Assembly (NCBI RefSeq): GCF_954871325.1
Contig: NC_088777.1
Location: 51,285,974-51,349,973 of the forward strand
Length of the DNA stretch: 64,000 nucleotides
Direction of reading: 5' to 3'
DNA from: Gordionus sp. m RMFG-2023
Taxonomy: Eukaryota; Nematomorpha; Gordioida; Chordodea; Parachordodidae
This document shows, in pieces, positions 11,172 through 22,554 of this stretch. The position numbers were made by a program, and so were the translations under genes. Below the pieces are notes generated by a model, which ran no database searches, had not been told where the DNA came from, and saw only the letters and a program-made list of their open reading frames with translations. Position 1 is the first letter of the stretch. Every line of letters begins with the position of its first letter.

Positions 11172-12931
11172 CAGAGTTGTTAAAGTAGCGCGCTATCTTT
11201 TTTTTGGTAACTATAGCCAATGGCGCGCTACTTTTTTTTGTAATTATTTAATTTTTTAGCGCTCTCCTTTTTTTTGAAAGTAGCTAAGTATAAAAAATAT
11301 AATAAATGTAACTATAAATATGAAAATTTAAATATAATCATAATTAATTATAATTTTTATGATTTATTATTTATTATTTAACTATGAAATTGAAATATAT
11401 TCTCAATTTGTGTTATAAACCTAAATCACGTGTTAATTATTTAAAATGTCATCGCCTATGGATATCCAAATCGTTGAAAGTGATTCAACCAATGATATTA
11501 ATGAAATGGAGGATACCAGGGAAGAAAATGTTCTTAATAGCTATAAAACAAATTCCCCATTCCCTAGATTTGAAATTTTTTTTAAAATATAAAAACCAAA
11601 ACTGGCTTCAAATTTATTTGTTTAAAATATAAAAAAAATATTTTCTTAAATTAATCCAGTAGCTCTAATCTCAAGAAACACCTAAAGGTAAATTGTCAAT
11701 TTTAAATTCTAATAGTATTTATTTTATAAAACTGTCATGCCAATAGTTTTAAAGAAATTGAACTAAATAATTTTGGCATAGGCGACTCTACATCTAAAAA
11801 AGACTAATTCAATTCAAACCAAATTAAATAATACAAATGTCAATACAGAAATTGGCTAATAAAGTTATTGTTGATTTTATAATTGATACAGTTCAGCCAA
11901 TGTCCTTGATGATTAAGACTCTCACCTGGTACAACAATTTATTGTCGCCAGACATTAATGAATACGATAGCAGATAACTTTAAAATAATGAAAGATGCTC
12001 TAATATTAGAGTTATCAGAGGTATCATATATATATGTATCACGGCAGGTTGGACACATAACCGAAGGTAAAAACTTATTTATATTTATAAATTGATCTGA
12101 TTACATATTTTTAGAGCTTATTTGGGAATCACAGGCCATTGGCTAGATTCTAGGACTTTAAAAAGAAGATCTGTAGTGTTATATAGTATGTATATTTCTT
12201 TTAGTCATAAAAATTTATAATATCATTTTAGTCATCGTCATAAAAATTTATGATATTAATTATAGTCATCGTTGAATATTATATTTTTGTTTGATTATTA
12301 ATAAATTTATATATTTTTTAACCAATTCATAGTTGTTTTTTCCAATTAATTTTTTTTTAAAAATTATAATCATTTTTAATTATTAATATTACATTTTTAA
12401 TTTTTTATTATAAATTTGTTTTAATATTGTTGATAGAAATTACGAAAATAAATAAATAAAGTTCGAAAATATTCTATTTGAAAAAGTGTCAAACCATAAA
12501 TAAATATATATAGATAGTTAGTAAAAACATGAAAATGGTGCCTTACCAGGATTCGAGCATTAGCCCTTAAAAGAATAATTATATAAGACTAAATACTCCC
12601 TTGCCTTCAAGTGCTAGTGTTGAAAGATTATTTAGTAAGCCAAAATTTATACCTTCTGATCGTCGCTCTAGACTTGGGGATGATAATATTGAAATGATGT
12701 TATTATTAAAATGCAACAAATTAACCATAAATATTTATTTTTATTACATAAAATTTTTTGTAATTAAAACTAAATATATTCTAATATTTATAAATGTTGA
12801 TTTTTATATATTATTTACTATAACAATTAAAATAAAAGCAAAAAATAATAAAAATTTGATTCTAAATTTTTTTTATAAAAAGTAGCTTTAGTAGCTAATA
12901 TCGCGCTACTTTTAAAAGTCGTTTAACTCTG
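11172..12931 (+). mobile_element. hAT transposon (CAGAGTTG type), decayed
   Basis: Ends CAGAGTTGTTAAAGTAGCGC and (right) GTCGTTTAACTCTG with GCGCGCTACTTTT repeats just inside both; flanks CAAAATTG (11164-11171) and CAAAATAG (12932-12939) are an 8-bp duplication with one change. On the + strand the transposase can be followed in pieces: N-terminal MSSPMDIQIVESDSTND (11446), LANKVIVDFIIDTVQPMS (11849), AYLGITGHWLDSRTLKRR (12118) and the C-terminal PSSASVERLFSK (12604). Order and spacing are as in an hAT transposase with large internal losses and broken frames. Confidence 0.88.
12601..12720 (+). pseudogene. hAT transposase C-terminal fragment
   Basis: PSSASVERLFSKPKFIPSDR then RSRLGDDNIEMMLLLKCNK, the hAT dimerisation block with the conserved S-x-x-ER-x-FS and R-x-x-L-x motifs. 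Belongs to the element 11172-12931. Confidence 0.8.
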
Positions 12932-12939
12932 CAAAATAG

Positions 12940-13372
12940 TAACCTTTTTGAACTTTATTTATTATATAAACTTTAGAAAGGCATAATTATTCCTATATTG
13001 ATAGATATTTTAATGATTATATTGAACCTTAGCAACTTCAATCAAATAATTATCTAGAGTGTTTCTGCTTCGCATTGGACCTTAAGATTTAGGTATCACC
13101 AAACAGGAAGTTCTATCACAAGTGGGGGGAGTGAAGTATGCTATTGAAATTGAAGGGGCATCGGATCATGAAATCATGAATTAGCGGGCATTTTACGCAG
13201 AGGATTGTATATCAAAAAAAAATGATTCAAAAATCTTCAACTCACCTCTCAAACGCGTTTATATGGTAACAAAAACGGGTTTTATTAGGAAACTTGCCAT
13301 AAACCAAACTTTTGAAAAATGATTTTTTTTTTTTAAATATTAAAAAATTTATATTCTAAATCATAACTATTT
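12940..13372. other. AT-rich spacer
   Basis: No gene or repeat end recognised. Confidence 0.4.
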
Positions 13373-13486
13373 TCCGGCTCAATTTGAGCCGATTTTAAAA
13401 AACGGCTAACTCAAAATTTTAGTCAGAAAAAATATTGCCCAAACCTCGAAATTTCGCTAACAGATGTCCTTACCTTTATGTAGTCG
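13373..13486. mobile_element. GTGTTGTTAAACGG MITE, left half
   Basis: GGCTCAATTTGAGCCGATTT, ACGGCTAACTCAAAATTTTA and CTAACAGATGTCC match the left half of the family; the right half is missing and an hAT end takes over at about 13487. Confidence 0.55.
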
Positions 13487-14445
13487 TTAACAACGATTCA
13501 TCGTGAACAGCGTATTCGATAATCGTTAAGGAACGACGAACGCGAACGATTAGGATTTCCAAGAATGTTTACAGCGCTACGAATAATACGTGTTTCATAT
13601 TCCAAGCTGCTTATTCAATTTCAATTTAAAAAGGTGGCGAAGCTTGTTTTGTATTACTTTTTTAGGGTTAGGTAAATAGGGGAGTTTTTTTTTAAAGGCC
13701 TTACAATTAATTCATTCAGGTATCTTAACCGATCCTGAACCGAACCTTTAAATTTGTACTAGCCGTTATTATTTATCGAACCCGAACCGAACCACTATAA
13801 CTGTTTATACCGGTTTTAACCACAGGATTACCGCTTATAAAGTAATATGAAAGTTATTGCTAATATATTGCCAAAATTCTTAGTTTATATCTGAATTGTT
13901 TTAAAGCAATTATTATCATTAATTTTAATTAATGATAAGTATCAATCACAATTTTTATGAATATTTGTACATTGCTATTAAACAACATTTTTTTTAAAAA
14001 AATGACTTCCTTTTTTGATATTTAAATTTTAAATCCAATAAATAAATTACTTATGTAGAGTATTATGAACGATACATCAAACGTTAAGTATCGCGATACA
14101 ATTATGAAAGCGATCAAGGTGCAAATATTAAGAGTCACGTCAAAAGAATTCATCATCAATTCGTTAAAGCAACAAAATATCGCAACAAAAGGCTAAAAAA
14201 ATATAATAAAAGATTAAGATGCCAGTAAACCAACAAACTCTTTTGAAGTAGCATTTTAAAAAAAAACAAACAAGATCAGAGTATATCAGAAACATTTTAT
14301 TAAATTTTTCTATTAAACCTCGCCTAAATAAAGAAATAAATATCGCAGACTATTGGCGAAATGGAAGTAGTCGATACCCCGAATTATATAAATTGTCCGA
14401 TATTATATTGGCACGGTGCCGGCTACTCAAGTTTTAGCCTAAAGA
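13487..14445 (+). mobile_element. hAT remnant
   Basis: A stretch at 13487-13580 ends GTTTACAGCGCTA after GAACGACGAACGCGAACG repeats, like the right end of the element at 3495-4580. Further right, 14320-14430 reads LNKEINIADYWRNGSSRYPE, LYKLSDIILARC, the usual DYW..N..RYP.L..LA block ahead of the hAT dimerisation motif. A 43-codon ORF at 14065-14196 (MNDTSNVKYRDTIMKAIKVQ...) lies between and may be part of it. No ends could be paired; possibly two separate fragments. Confidence 0.45.
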
Positions 14446-14867
14446 GAAGTTTTTCAAGAAAATACCTAATATGACTCAATCAATGCTATATTTTTTTTAT
14501 TAAAGTAAATATAATGTTCAATATTTAAGTTAATAATATAACTGATATTTATTCGTTACAATTTATAAATTAGATTATTAATAATGTGCAAAATAAACGT
14601 ACACATATTTATAATGTCTTTGTATGTATACAAAAGAGTTAAAACTTATTTATATAGGTTTAGACCGAATATATATTCTTTCCGATTTAGATACTTCAGT
14701 TCATTTTCTCCCTTGGCCTGCCAAAATTATTCTCATGATACTATCTTAACGCCCTGCCACTTTTTTTTAGCCTTGCCTTAAACAAAGAAAGCAAGTTTAT
14801 TTTATTTCTGCAAATATTTCATAAGTATATGAATTACAGATACAATTACTTAAATCTATGAAATAAA

Positions 14868-15175
14868 ATAATGCCAAGGGCTGACGATGCATTCATCATT
14901 TGAAAGCGTCGCTGAATGCAAATCAGCTGGAGCCGCCATTTTGGTAACCCATATAGTAAATTATTCTCATGTTAAAAACTACTATTAAATTGATAACATG
15001 CTTCCTTATTATCTCAATGATAAGGCAATTTTTTAAATAAAGTTTGCGTCAGACATAGGGAATAAATTGGTCCATAGTTTAAAATTTTTGAATAACGATA
15101 TGGGCAATCAAAATGGTGTTTCCAGCTGTTTTCATTGATGGAGACCTTTAAGTGATTACGTCGTCAGTCTCAGAT
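14868..15175. mobile_element. Palindromic MITE, copy 1 of 3
   Basis: A foldback element: left arm has GACGATGCATTCATCATTTG and CAGCTGGAGCCGCCATTTTG; the right arm repeats these in reverse complement (AAAATGGTGTTTCCAGCTG, then a terminal stretch ending TTATGTCATTG). The centre has CTTCCTTATTATCTC. Closely related copies lie at 34960-35330 and 49585-49861. Confidence 0.65.
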
Positions 15176-15836
15176 ATTATTTATGTCATTGACTAAAGTA
15201 AAGATAGACATAATTACGCGATTAAAAATTTTATTTTATATATAATACTTTCATTTCATCGTTTTGTTTGGGCTGTATTTTTCTTTAAAAAGATTTCATT
15301 CATGTGATTTGTCGCCAAAATTTTTATCATGTATATATAATATTTTTATAATATATTCCATGTGGTATATGATTTAATATAAATAGACAAATATTTAGCG
15401 AGTAACATAAAACTATTATCAAATATTAAGTAAAGATATTTAATCTTTATTTAATATTTGGGATAAAGGTGTGACGTATTTATTAACTTATTATATGAGT
15501 TAATTTATTTTTATTTTTTAAAAAAATACTAAAATATTTCCGCTAGTTAGCGTTTAATATTTAAAACTGGAATTCATATTTTAATATCGTTTTTAAAATA
15601 TAACTATTTATTGCAAATCAAGGCTTTAAGTTTCTTTAAACTTTAACCTCTTAGATTAATTATCTTAGGGGTGGGGGGGGGGGGGAATCCAATTTTAGGC
15701 GATTTTTTATATATTATATTTAAGTGAATTTATCTTGCACTATATTCCCCCAAAAAACACGAATAATTATATTTTAAAATAGCTTAATTAAATTTTTTTG
15801 TTTAAAAAATAAAATTCAGTATCTTCCGATGTAGGC

Positions 15837-16058
15837 AGTGTTGTAATACGGCTCATTTTGAGCCGATTCTTAAAAAACGTCTAACTCAATATTTCATCCA
15901 GAATAATATTACGCAAGCCTGAAGATTTTGCTCATAGAAGGAACAAAGGTTAAGACATATATTATCGAAATTTCTAGGCTTAAGCAATATTTTTCTGGCC
16001 AAAATATTGAGTTAGTGGTTCTAAAAAATTGGCTCAAAACTAGCCTTTTAACAACACT
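15837..16058. mobile_element. GTGTTGTTAAACGG MITE (hAT-type), full copy
   Basis: Inverted ends AGTGTTGTAATACGGCTCAT and GGCTCAAAACTAGCCTTTTA followed by ACAACACT. Interior reads in both directions as CTAACTCAATATTT..CAGAA..AATATT, so the element is nearly one large foldback of about 220 bp. Best-preserved reference for a family found at least 12 more times in the window. Confidence 0.7.
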
Positions 16059-17051
16059 AAAGTCTATTATTACGTCCCTATATTATTTGTAAAATTTAAA
16101 ATTTCGGTTGACATATGTTTAGGATAAGAGATAACGATTGGCGAAAAAGACATAATTTATTAGTTTAGAATATTTATTTTTATTTATTTTTTCTCAGGCT
16201 ATATATATTAACCGGATTACATTTTCTGGAAATGAAAAGACGCATGTGAATTCTCAAATTAAAGATTTTCCTAAAGGCCCAAGGTAAATAAACTATCTGG
16301 CCTCAAGCCATAATATGATGAAATTAGCAGGTTCCAGTATGTTAGGTATTAGGGCCCTCTTAAGAATATAGCTAATAACTAAATTAATTGCTTCGTGTCT
16401 TGTATGTCTGCCTTGACTATATATACAATTAAGACCATGTCTCCCTTTGGAATCAACCAATATTCTACATTTTATGCAAGGTATGTTGTTAAGAGATGTT
16501 ACCTCCAAACCGGTGACATTTTTGAGGTTATTCGAAAGTTTGTGTCACTTCTGCGAAAATATAACTAACCGCACATTTTTCATCTAAATTTCAATCCTAA
16601 AAAATAACACGTGATATTTTTTAAATTTTAGAAAAAAATTATCTGACCTTTTATTAAGAAGCAAAAGTTTATGAAATCTGTAGGGAAAAAAAATTTAAAC
16701 AGCATCAATTTTCAAATTTCAATAAAATTTATATTTCCAAATTACTAGAAGATTACCATATTGTTAAAATCAATCAAACAGAAAATATTGATTTGCCATA
16801 TCGATACCTAATTAGGGGACATATACAATATAGACAAGTTTTATAAAAGAAGAGATATAAAAACTATTCTCTGCTAAGCTATGTAGATTACGTCCGCAAT
16901 CTTGCAAGATTATTATTTGAGACCTGAAAAATTGATTTTTTTTTAGCTTTAGCTAATCTGCTGCCTGGTGGCAATTTTTTAATTCAAAAATAAGCATGTC
17001 TTGTGTCCTTTTCCAGTTCAGCCCCGACTTGTATTTTTTAAAAAAAGCATA
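16059..17051. other. AT-rich spacer around the retroelement remnant
   Basis: Apart from 16293-16508 nothing coding or repeated was recognised. Confidence 0.4.
16293..16508 (-). mobile_element. Retroelement C-terminal domain remnant
   Basis: Minus strand reads CIKCRILVDSKGRHGLNCIY, SQGRHTRHEAINLVISYIL, ALIPNILEPANF. The pattern CxxC..VD..G.HGL.C..S.GRH.RH.A.N..I..AL....I...LEP is known from proteins that follow a reverse transcriptase in invertebrate retroelements. Only this domain remains; the RT is not in sight. Confidence 0.5.
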
Positions 17052-17059
17052 TAGTTGAC

Positions 17060-17742
17060 TATACCTAAAACGAATTATTTGTTATTCGATATTCGACTCG
17101 ATTCGATTCGTATTTTACGAATACGAATAACACAATTATTCGATTCGAAAATTCGAATCTAATTGGAAAAAGGAAAATATATTATTCGTCGAATAATTTT
17201 TTATCTATTATTCGAGATTATTCGATTAAAATAATAATAATAGGAATTATTTGCAATTATTCCTATTTAATAAAATTTCCTAGTGAAACATTTTATATTT
17301 CAAAAATTGTTGTTAACGCCTGTTTTTATTCGAATAACTTCTTAATATAAAATTAACTTCCGAAAACTGTTTTATGATGGAAGAAGAAAGTATTTATTTT
17401 TATACGCAATTTATAACACATATACAATTATAATAAACTAGTAGCCATCCCGTCAAGAATGACGGGAGAACCAGATATTTCTCCGTCATTTGATGATGGA
17501 GAAATCATAAATTTTACTTTTTGCAAAAACTTTTTGTTTAAAAAATTTGTTGTTGGTATATTTGTTGCTTCCATATTATCTTACTAATTAAATTTGTTTG
17601 TCATTTATCCATAGTTTATTTTTACAAAATAAATTTAATATTCTATCTTTTTTAATTTATGGTTAAAAAAAATTTTCGAATTGAATCGAATAAACATTTT
17701 ATTATTCGTACGAATACGAATAATGTATTTTTGTAAGTATAT
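17060..17742. mobile_element. TTCGAATA-rich hAT-type element with Helitron end inside
   Basis: Left TATACCTAAAACG and right GTAAGTATAT are loosely inverted; flanks TAGTTGAC (17052-17059) and AAGTTGAC (17743-17750) look like an 8-bp duplication with one change. Dense ATTCGA/TCGAAT repeats fill both ends (17080-17230 and 17670-17725). The block from 17438 with a Helitron-type end is probably a later insert. Confidence 0.5.
17438..17500 (-). mobile_element. Helitron-type 3' terminus, truncated copy
   Basis: Plus strand CTAGTAGCCATCCCGTCAAG then AATGACGGGAG: on the minus strand this is a perfect 7-bp hairpin (CCCGTCA/TGACGGG) followed by ATGGCTACTAG and T. It is the same design as the 3' end at 21230. 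A 5' TC end was not found. Confidence 0.5.
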
Positions 17743-17904
17743 AAGTTGACATATTAATTTATTCTCCATTTCAATTTAGCCATTAATTTTGATAATTGAA
17801 TTATATTTTTATCAATTTAATTCTATTTATTATAAAAAATATGATATGAAGATGAATAGTAAATATTTCCCCATCTCCTGATTTTTTCTTAAAATGAAAT
17901 ATGA

Positions 17905-17990
17905 TGTTTATATTTTTTGGGCCATGGGGCAGCTCGAACCCGTATTTAATGATTTTACCAGCTGATCCTCCAGGACTAAACACATATTAC
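17905..17990 (-). repeat. tRNA-derived SINE head (possible)
   Basis: Minus strand has GGATCAGCTGGTAAAATC (A-box-like) and, 18 bases on, GGGTTCGAGCTGCCCC (B-box GGTTCGANNC). Spacing fits an internal pol III promoter, but acceptor-stem pairing is not seen, so a SINE or degraded tRNA gene is more likely than a tRNA. Confidence 0.35.
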
Positions 17991-19016
17991 TGGTGGTAGT
18001 ATCGATTTTTTTATAAATTTTTACTGTATTAATGAATGCTAAGTGTAAAAATATTATTAACAAACCTAAATATCAGATTATTGATTCATTTAATTAAATG
18101 TGTATCGATACAAATTTACTAGCTGCTGCAACCTGGCCTACCCACAAGGACAGCATATATCAAGTGATTAGTGCAAATATATGATGGAAACTATCTACAA
18201 AGAACACTTAAACTATCGAGCTTTTTATTTTCCTAATATTCTTTATGATTTTTTATATTTCTAAATTTTTATACGCCAATTCAAAACTTTCCCAATAAAT
18301 TATAAAGTATCCAAATTTGTTTACTCGTTTTTATTATGTCTTAGCTTCTTCTATAACATGAAATCCAATCTTTCCCCAATTTAATGTGTTTCTTAAAGAA
18401 CCGACATTTACATCCTAACGTGACCTAGCAAGTAATTTAAATCTTTGACAGATCCTTTGCATTTAGCCGCACATCTAATGGCGAATTATAATTTTCTGGC
18501 AGATTTAAAAAAATATATAATTTATATTACTTTATTTATTCAAATTATTTTACCCGAATTTTTAAAAAATCCGTTACTCACCGGATTGTATATTGGTTTC
18601 CAGAAGAAGACATTTATCTATATTTAATTTTACAATTTTTTAGATATTTAAAAAAAAAAATGTATATACTGTATAATCTATATTGAAAAACTACAAATAT
18701 AATATTTAAATATTATGAATATACTAATAATTTCGATTTAAAACCCGTTAGGCCATTTATTTCTCAGTTATATTTGTCACTTCAATAAATTATATGTATT
18801 ATCTTCTAGATCTATAATAGGCATTAGTTAATAACTAAAAAATAATTTAGTTTATTTTAATTCAATAAATAAGACTTGTAGTTTGTCAAATACGTATAAG
18901 TTGCCTTGATATCATGAAAAAATATAAAATGTGGCGGATGATGCCCAAAATATGATTGATATAGATTTATAAAAAAAATATTTTATTTTATTTACATATA
19001 CTTTTCAAATTAAATT

Positions 19017-19181
19017 CTAAAAACAAAATGAAACTCGATCCCGTTCGAAATCCATAAATCCGGTATAATTGCAATTAGGATTGAATCCAAGATCGTCCAT
19101 CTTTTCATCCTGGAATACTACACATTCGTTAATATTACGAAGCTTATTTGGCAAATATTCAAATTTGTATATTAAGGCGAG
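19017..19181 (-). CDS. Terminal exon of an unrecognised protein
   Basis: On the minus strand, acceptor tattattctctag is followed by 54 open codons and a TAG: LALIYKFEYLPNKLRNINEC, VVFQDEKMDDLGFNPNCNYT, GFMDFERDRVSFCF. Amino-acid composition is balanced and codons are unlike the surrounding AT-rich DNA, so I think it is a real last exon or a recent pseudogene of one. I do not recognise the family. Upstream exons should lie to the right on the minus strand; none is certain. A piece at 19595-19635 (after ttgatttttgcag) is open but out of phase. Confidence 0.5.
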   Translation of the reverse strand, partial: LALIYKFEYLPNKLRNINECVVFQDEKMDDLGFNPNCNYTGFMDFERDRVSFCF

Positions 19182-19864
19182 CTAGAGAATAATAATTTTG
19201 GCCTTATTATTTTATAATTATTTTTAAAAGAGTATTTTCACACAAAATATATTTTTTTTTTATCGTCATTAAAAATTACGAATGTTTAGGCAAAAGGTAA
19301 GTTTTTTTTTCGGTAAAATGGTTAACATGTACATTTTCTGAGTTATTAAATATTGCCCTCGTATATTCTTGGATTATATGTATATATTATATATATAAAG
19401 TAATATGGAAATAAATGGTATTTCAAACTCAAGAAGATCATCTTGCGTATAAAAATTATATGAATATTTAATAAATCCGTGGTTACACTCTCTCTAAAAT
19501 TTCTGGTCATGATCGAAGATATTCTAAGGAAAAACCCATCAGAAGAAAGAATCCTCCCGAATCTATTAGTACTATTTTCTACCATCAAAATTGAGGCATA
19601 TGACAAAAACGATTACGGACACTGCAAAAATCAAGCTGCCATGAATGCGAATTTTTATAGTTAAATGTTATTTACATTAACATACTTGTGTGTTCAATAA
19701 TGTTTTATGATTATTTTACGATAAAATTTATGTCTAAAGCTCAATTGGTTATAAAATTTAAAATTTTATATTGTCGTAATTTTTAAAATAGTTTAGTTTT
19801 AAAGTAATTTGTTCTTTAGATTATTAATACAGGGTTAGCAACTCTGCTACCAATCAATGTCAGA
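19182..19864. other. Spacer with one stretch open in several frames
   Basis: 19470-19660 is open in two + frames (GYTLSKISGHDRRYSKEKPI and MIEDILRKNPSEERILPNLL) and one minus frame. It is less AT-rich than its flanks. No family, no convincing splice pair. Confidence 0.35.
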
Positions 19865-20130
19865 CATGTGTTAATTTGTATTAAAAGCCGGTAAAAGCCG
19901 GGGCCATTAACCATGCCATTCCTCAAGAAATTTCTCAGATTATTTCTAAAAAAGACTAGAATCCCCAATATCTTAAAACCTCGCAACCTTTCATCAGATG
20001 ATGTCTTAGACCTGATGGACCCATAACTATCTCATGTGCTATGAGTAAATAACTTATCTGGGGTTGTACCTGTGTTACCACTTTCCTGATAAATATCAAT
20101 GACAGTAGACTTACTCAAGTCAAGCTGAAA
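19865..20130 (-). mobile_element. Tc1-like N-terminal (helix-turn-helix) remnant
   Basis: Minus strand LDLSKSTVIDIYQESGNTGT (20068-20126) looks like the transposase recognition helix LxxSxSTVxxIxxxYxxTGxV, and SSDERLRGFKILGILV about 40 codons on recalls the second helix cluster. Frame is not continuous. Confidence 0.35.
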
Positions 20131-21229
20131 CAAAAAGATAAATGAACATAAAACATTGGATATATTTATTTTTACTCCAAATGACACATCCATCATTCTT
20201 TTTTAAATAAACTTTGGCCACTAAAATATGAATTCATGAGATCAAAGAAACCTTTTCTTAAGAGTAAAAATACAAATATAAATATTTAAAAACATAATTA
20301 ATGTGCTTTTTAGGGCAATTATGATTGTTATAATTGTGCACCCCCCCCCCCTCCCTTCACACATCTTTTAGCAATTATATTTTTTTATAGAATATATGTA
20401 TAGTCTTTAATTATTAAAATGTATATTTGTGGTAGAAATAATAATTTGGCATTTTAAAAAATCCAGATCTACAAATAGGATAAAATCCACGCCTGCTAAT
20501 CAAGTAGATTTTTTAAAATGTTTATCTAAGACTATGATTTATTGGTATTTTAAATGTCAACAAGTTAAAATATGGGACAATAAATTAACGAAAATGCGCA
20601 ATATTTTTTTTTTAAACTCAAGTAATATTTTGGACTGTTTCGTTATTAGATATTGATCAGATCATTAAAAATATAAAATATGTCCAGCTAATTAAAAAAG
20701 TATACTATTATATATAATTTAAAATTGTTGCTCCATTTTTGGTGCAGATTTTTTGTACGTAGATGCACACATTTGCAAAGTTTATTTTTTTTTATCTTCT
20801 TTTAGATTATTTGCTCATAATTTTACATAACACTATGCATAGTTTATGCAAGTAAAGTATATCTTCCCATAAGCATTGTTAATGATTTTGTTTTATTTTT
20901 AACAATTTATCTTCTTTTTTTTGTGGATCTATAATATGGGCAATCTAGTTGGTTAAGTTTTCTGTATTTAAATGCTTTTATAAGAATTTAATCATGCATT
21001 AATAAATTAAATAGATTCAGTATATCAATGATATATATATAATATGCCAGTGTTTTTAAAATACGCCTACAATACAATGATATATAATTGCTACAATATA
21101 TAAAAATGATAGGTTCTTATAGTTTTGGGTTCCATTTTTGGTCAAAACGATTTATTGCTATATTAAATGTTTCTATAATTGAATATTTCATTATTACATG
21201 TATAATTGAATATTTCATTATAACATGTA

Positions 21230-22554
21230 CTAGTAGAAAGCCTGTCAAAAATGACGGGGAATGAGATTTTTATTCATTTTTTACGATAGATGTCATGCCA
21301 GGTCATTGTGTCAGGTTCAAGCTCACAATATTAGGAAGCATCCAAGATCTTATAATTTAAAAAAAGTTTATCAAGCCCACCTCAACCCTTAATAATTTAT
21401 AAAAGATATTTTCAAGTCAGGTGCAAGCTAATATTAATTTTGAGGTTCCAAGCCCAGTCCTACCCATTATAATTTTTAAAATTTTTTCCCACCTCGGAGA
21501 TAGTTAAATTTTTATGCTTGAATATGAGTTGAATTAAGAATTAAATGATATTTATTTTTTGATAAGCCCAGCTTTCGCCTGAATTGTGTAGACTGAGGTA
21601 GGGAAATAAGAGAAAATTAAATGGAAAGAAAATAAGGAAATTAAAAGGGAAGGGAAGATAAAGAAAAAGAAAATTAAAAAGTGAAGCTAGGAAAGAGAAA
21701 TGATGAGAAAGGGGAAGATAATAAAAGAAATTAAAAGGGAAAGAAAGGAAAAGAGAATTTTAGTATTTTTTAAATATTGATTTTTCCCATATTATTTGAG
21801 ACTATTGTTAAAATAATGAATGTTAGTGATATCTTTAGTAGGGATACATATGGTGTCGGCATAGCATAATCAGTCTACATTTTGTATGTTACTGAAAACT
21901 ATTCTTTGAGTTAAAATATATATTTTATAAATATATTTACATAAGACAAACATTTAACATCGAAAAATCCCAATCTAGGTTCAACCCTACAATATCTGGG
22001 AAAAAAATCCAAGCATCCAAGATCTTAATAATTTAAAAAGATTTTCTCAAACCCACCTCAATCCCTAATAATTTTGAAACCAAGCCCAGAGATATTAAAT
22101 TTATAATTAATGAAGGGAAAATCTCTGATTTACCAATTTCTCAGGTAAAATATATTACTTTATAAAAATAATAACATAAGACTAAGATTTAACTTTAAAA
22201 AATCCCAATATAGGTTCAAGCCTACAATATTTGGAAAATATTTCCAAGCATAATAATTTAAAAAGATTTTCTTAAGCCCGTTTCAATCCCTAATAATTTT
22301 TGAAAACCAAGCCAATATTAATTTTGAGAAATATTTTTTGATCCCAGTCCAACCCATAATAATTTAAAAAATTTTTCCAAGCCTAGAGATATTAAATTTA
22401 TTGAATTAACTCAGTTAAAATTTAAGTTATAGGATCATCTGTTTGTATAAAAAAAATAAATAAAATCAACAAATAAAAAATAAATAAATATATACGTAGC
22501 GATGACATGACGTCACGATGACGTAGTGAGAACATCGGAAAATTATAATATAGA
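21230..22554 (-). mobile_element. Helitron-like element, non-autonomous
   Basis: Read on the minus strand: 5' end TCTATATTATAATTTTCCGA preceded by A, 3' end a hairpin (CCCGTCA/TGACAGG, loop of A/T) followed 6-9 bases on by CTACTAG and then T. A|TC...CTAG|T without duplication is the Helitron rule. The interior has purine-rich stretches (21590-21760) and three or four direct repeats of a unit with CCCACCTCAATCCCTAATAA (21370, 22050, 22290). No Rep/helicase coding seen. Confidence 0.6.

Noticed and set aside
17905-17990. Functional tRNA gene
   Set aside because: A- and B-box-like motifs are present on the minus strand but no acceptor stem or anticodon arm could be folded by eye.
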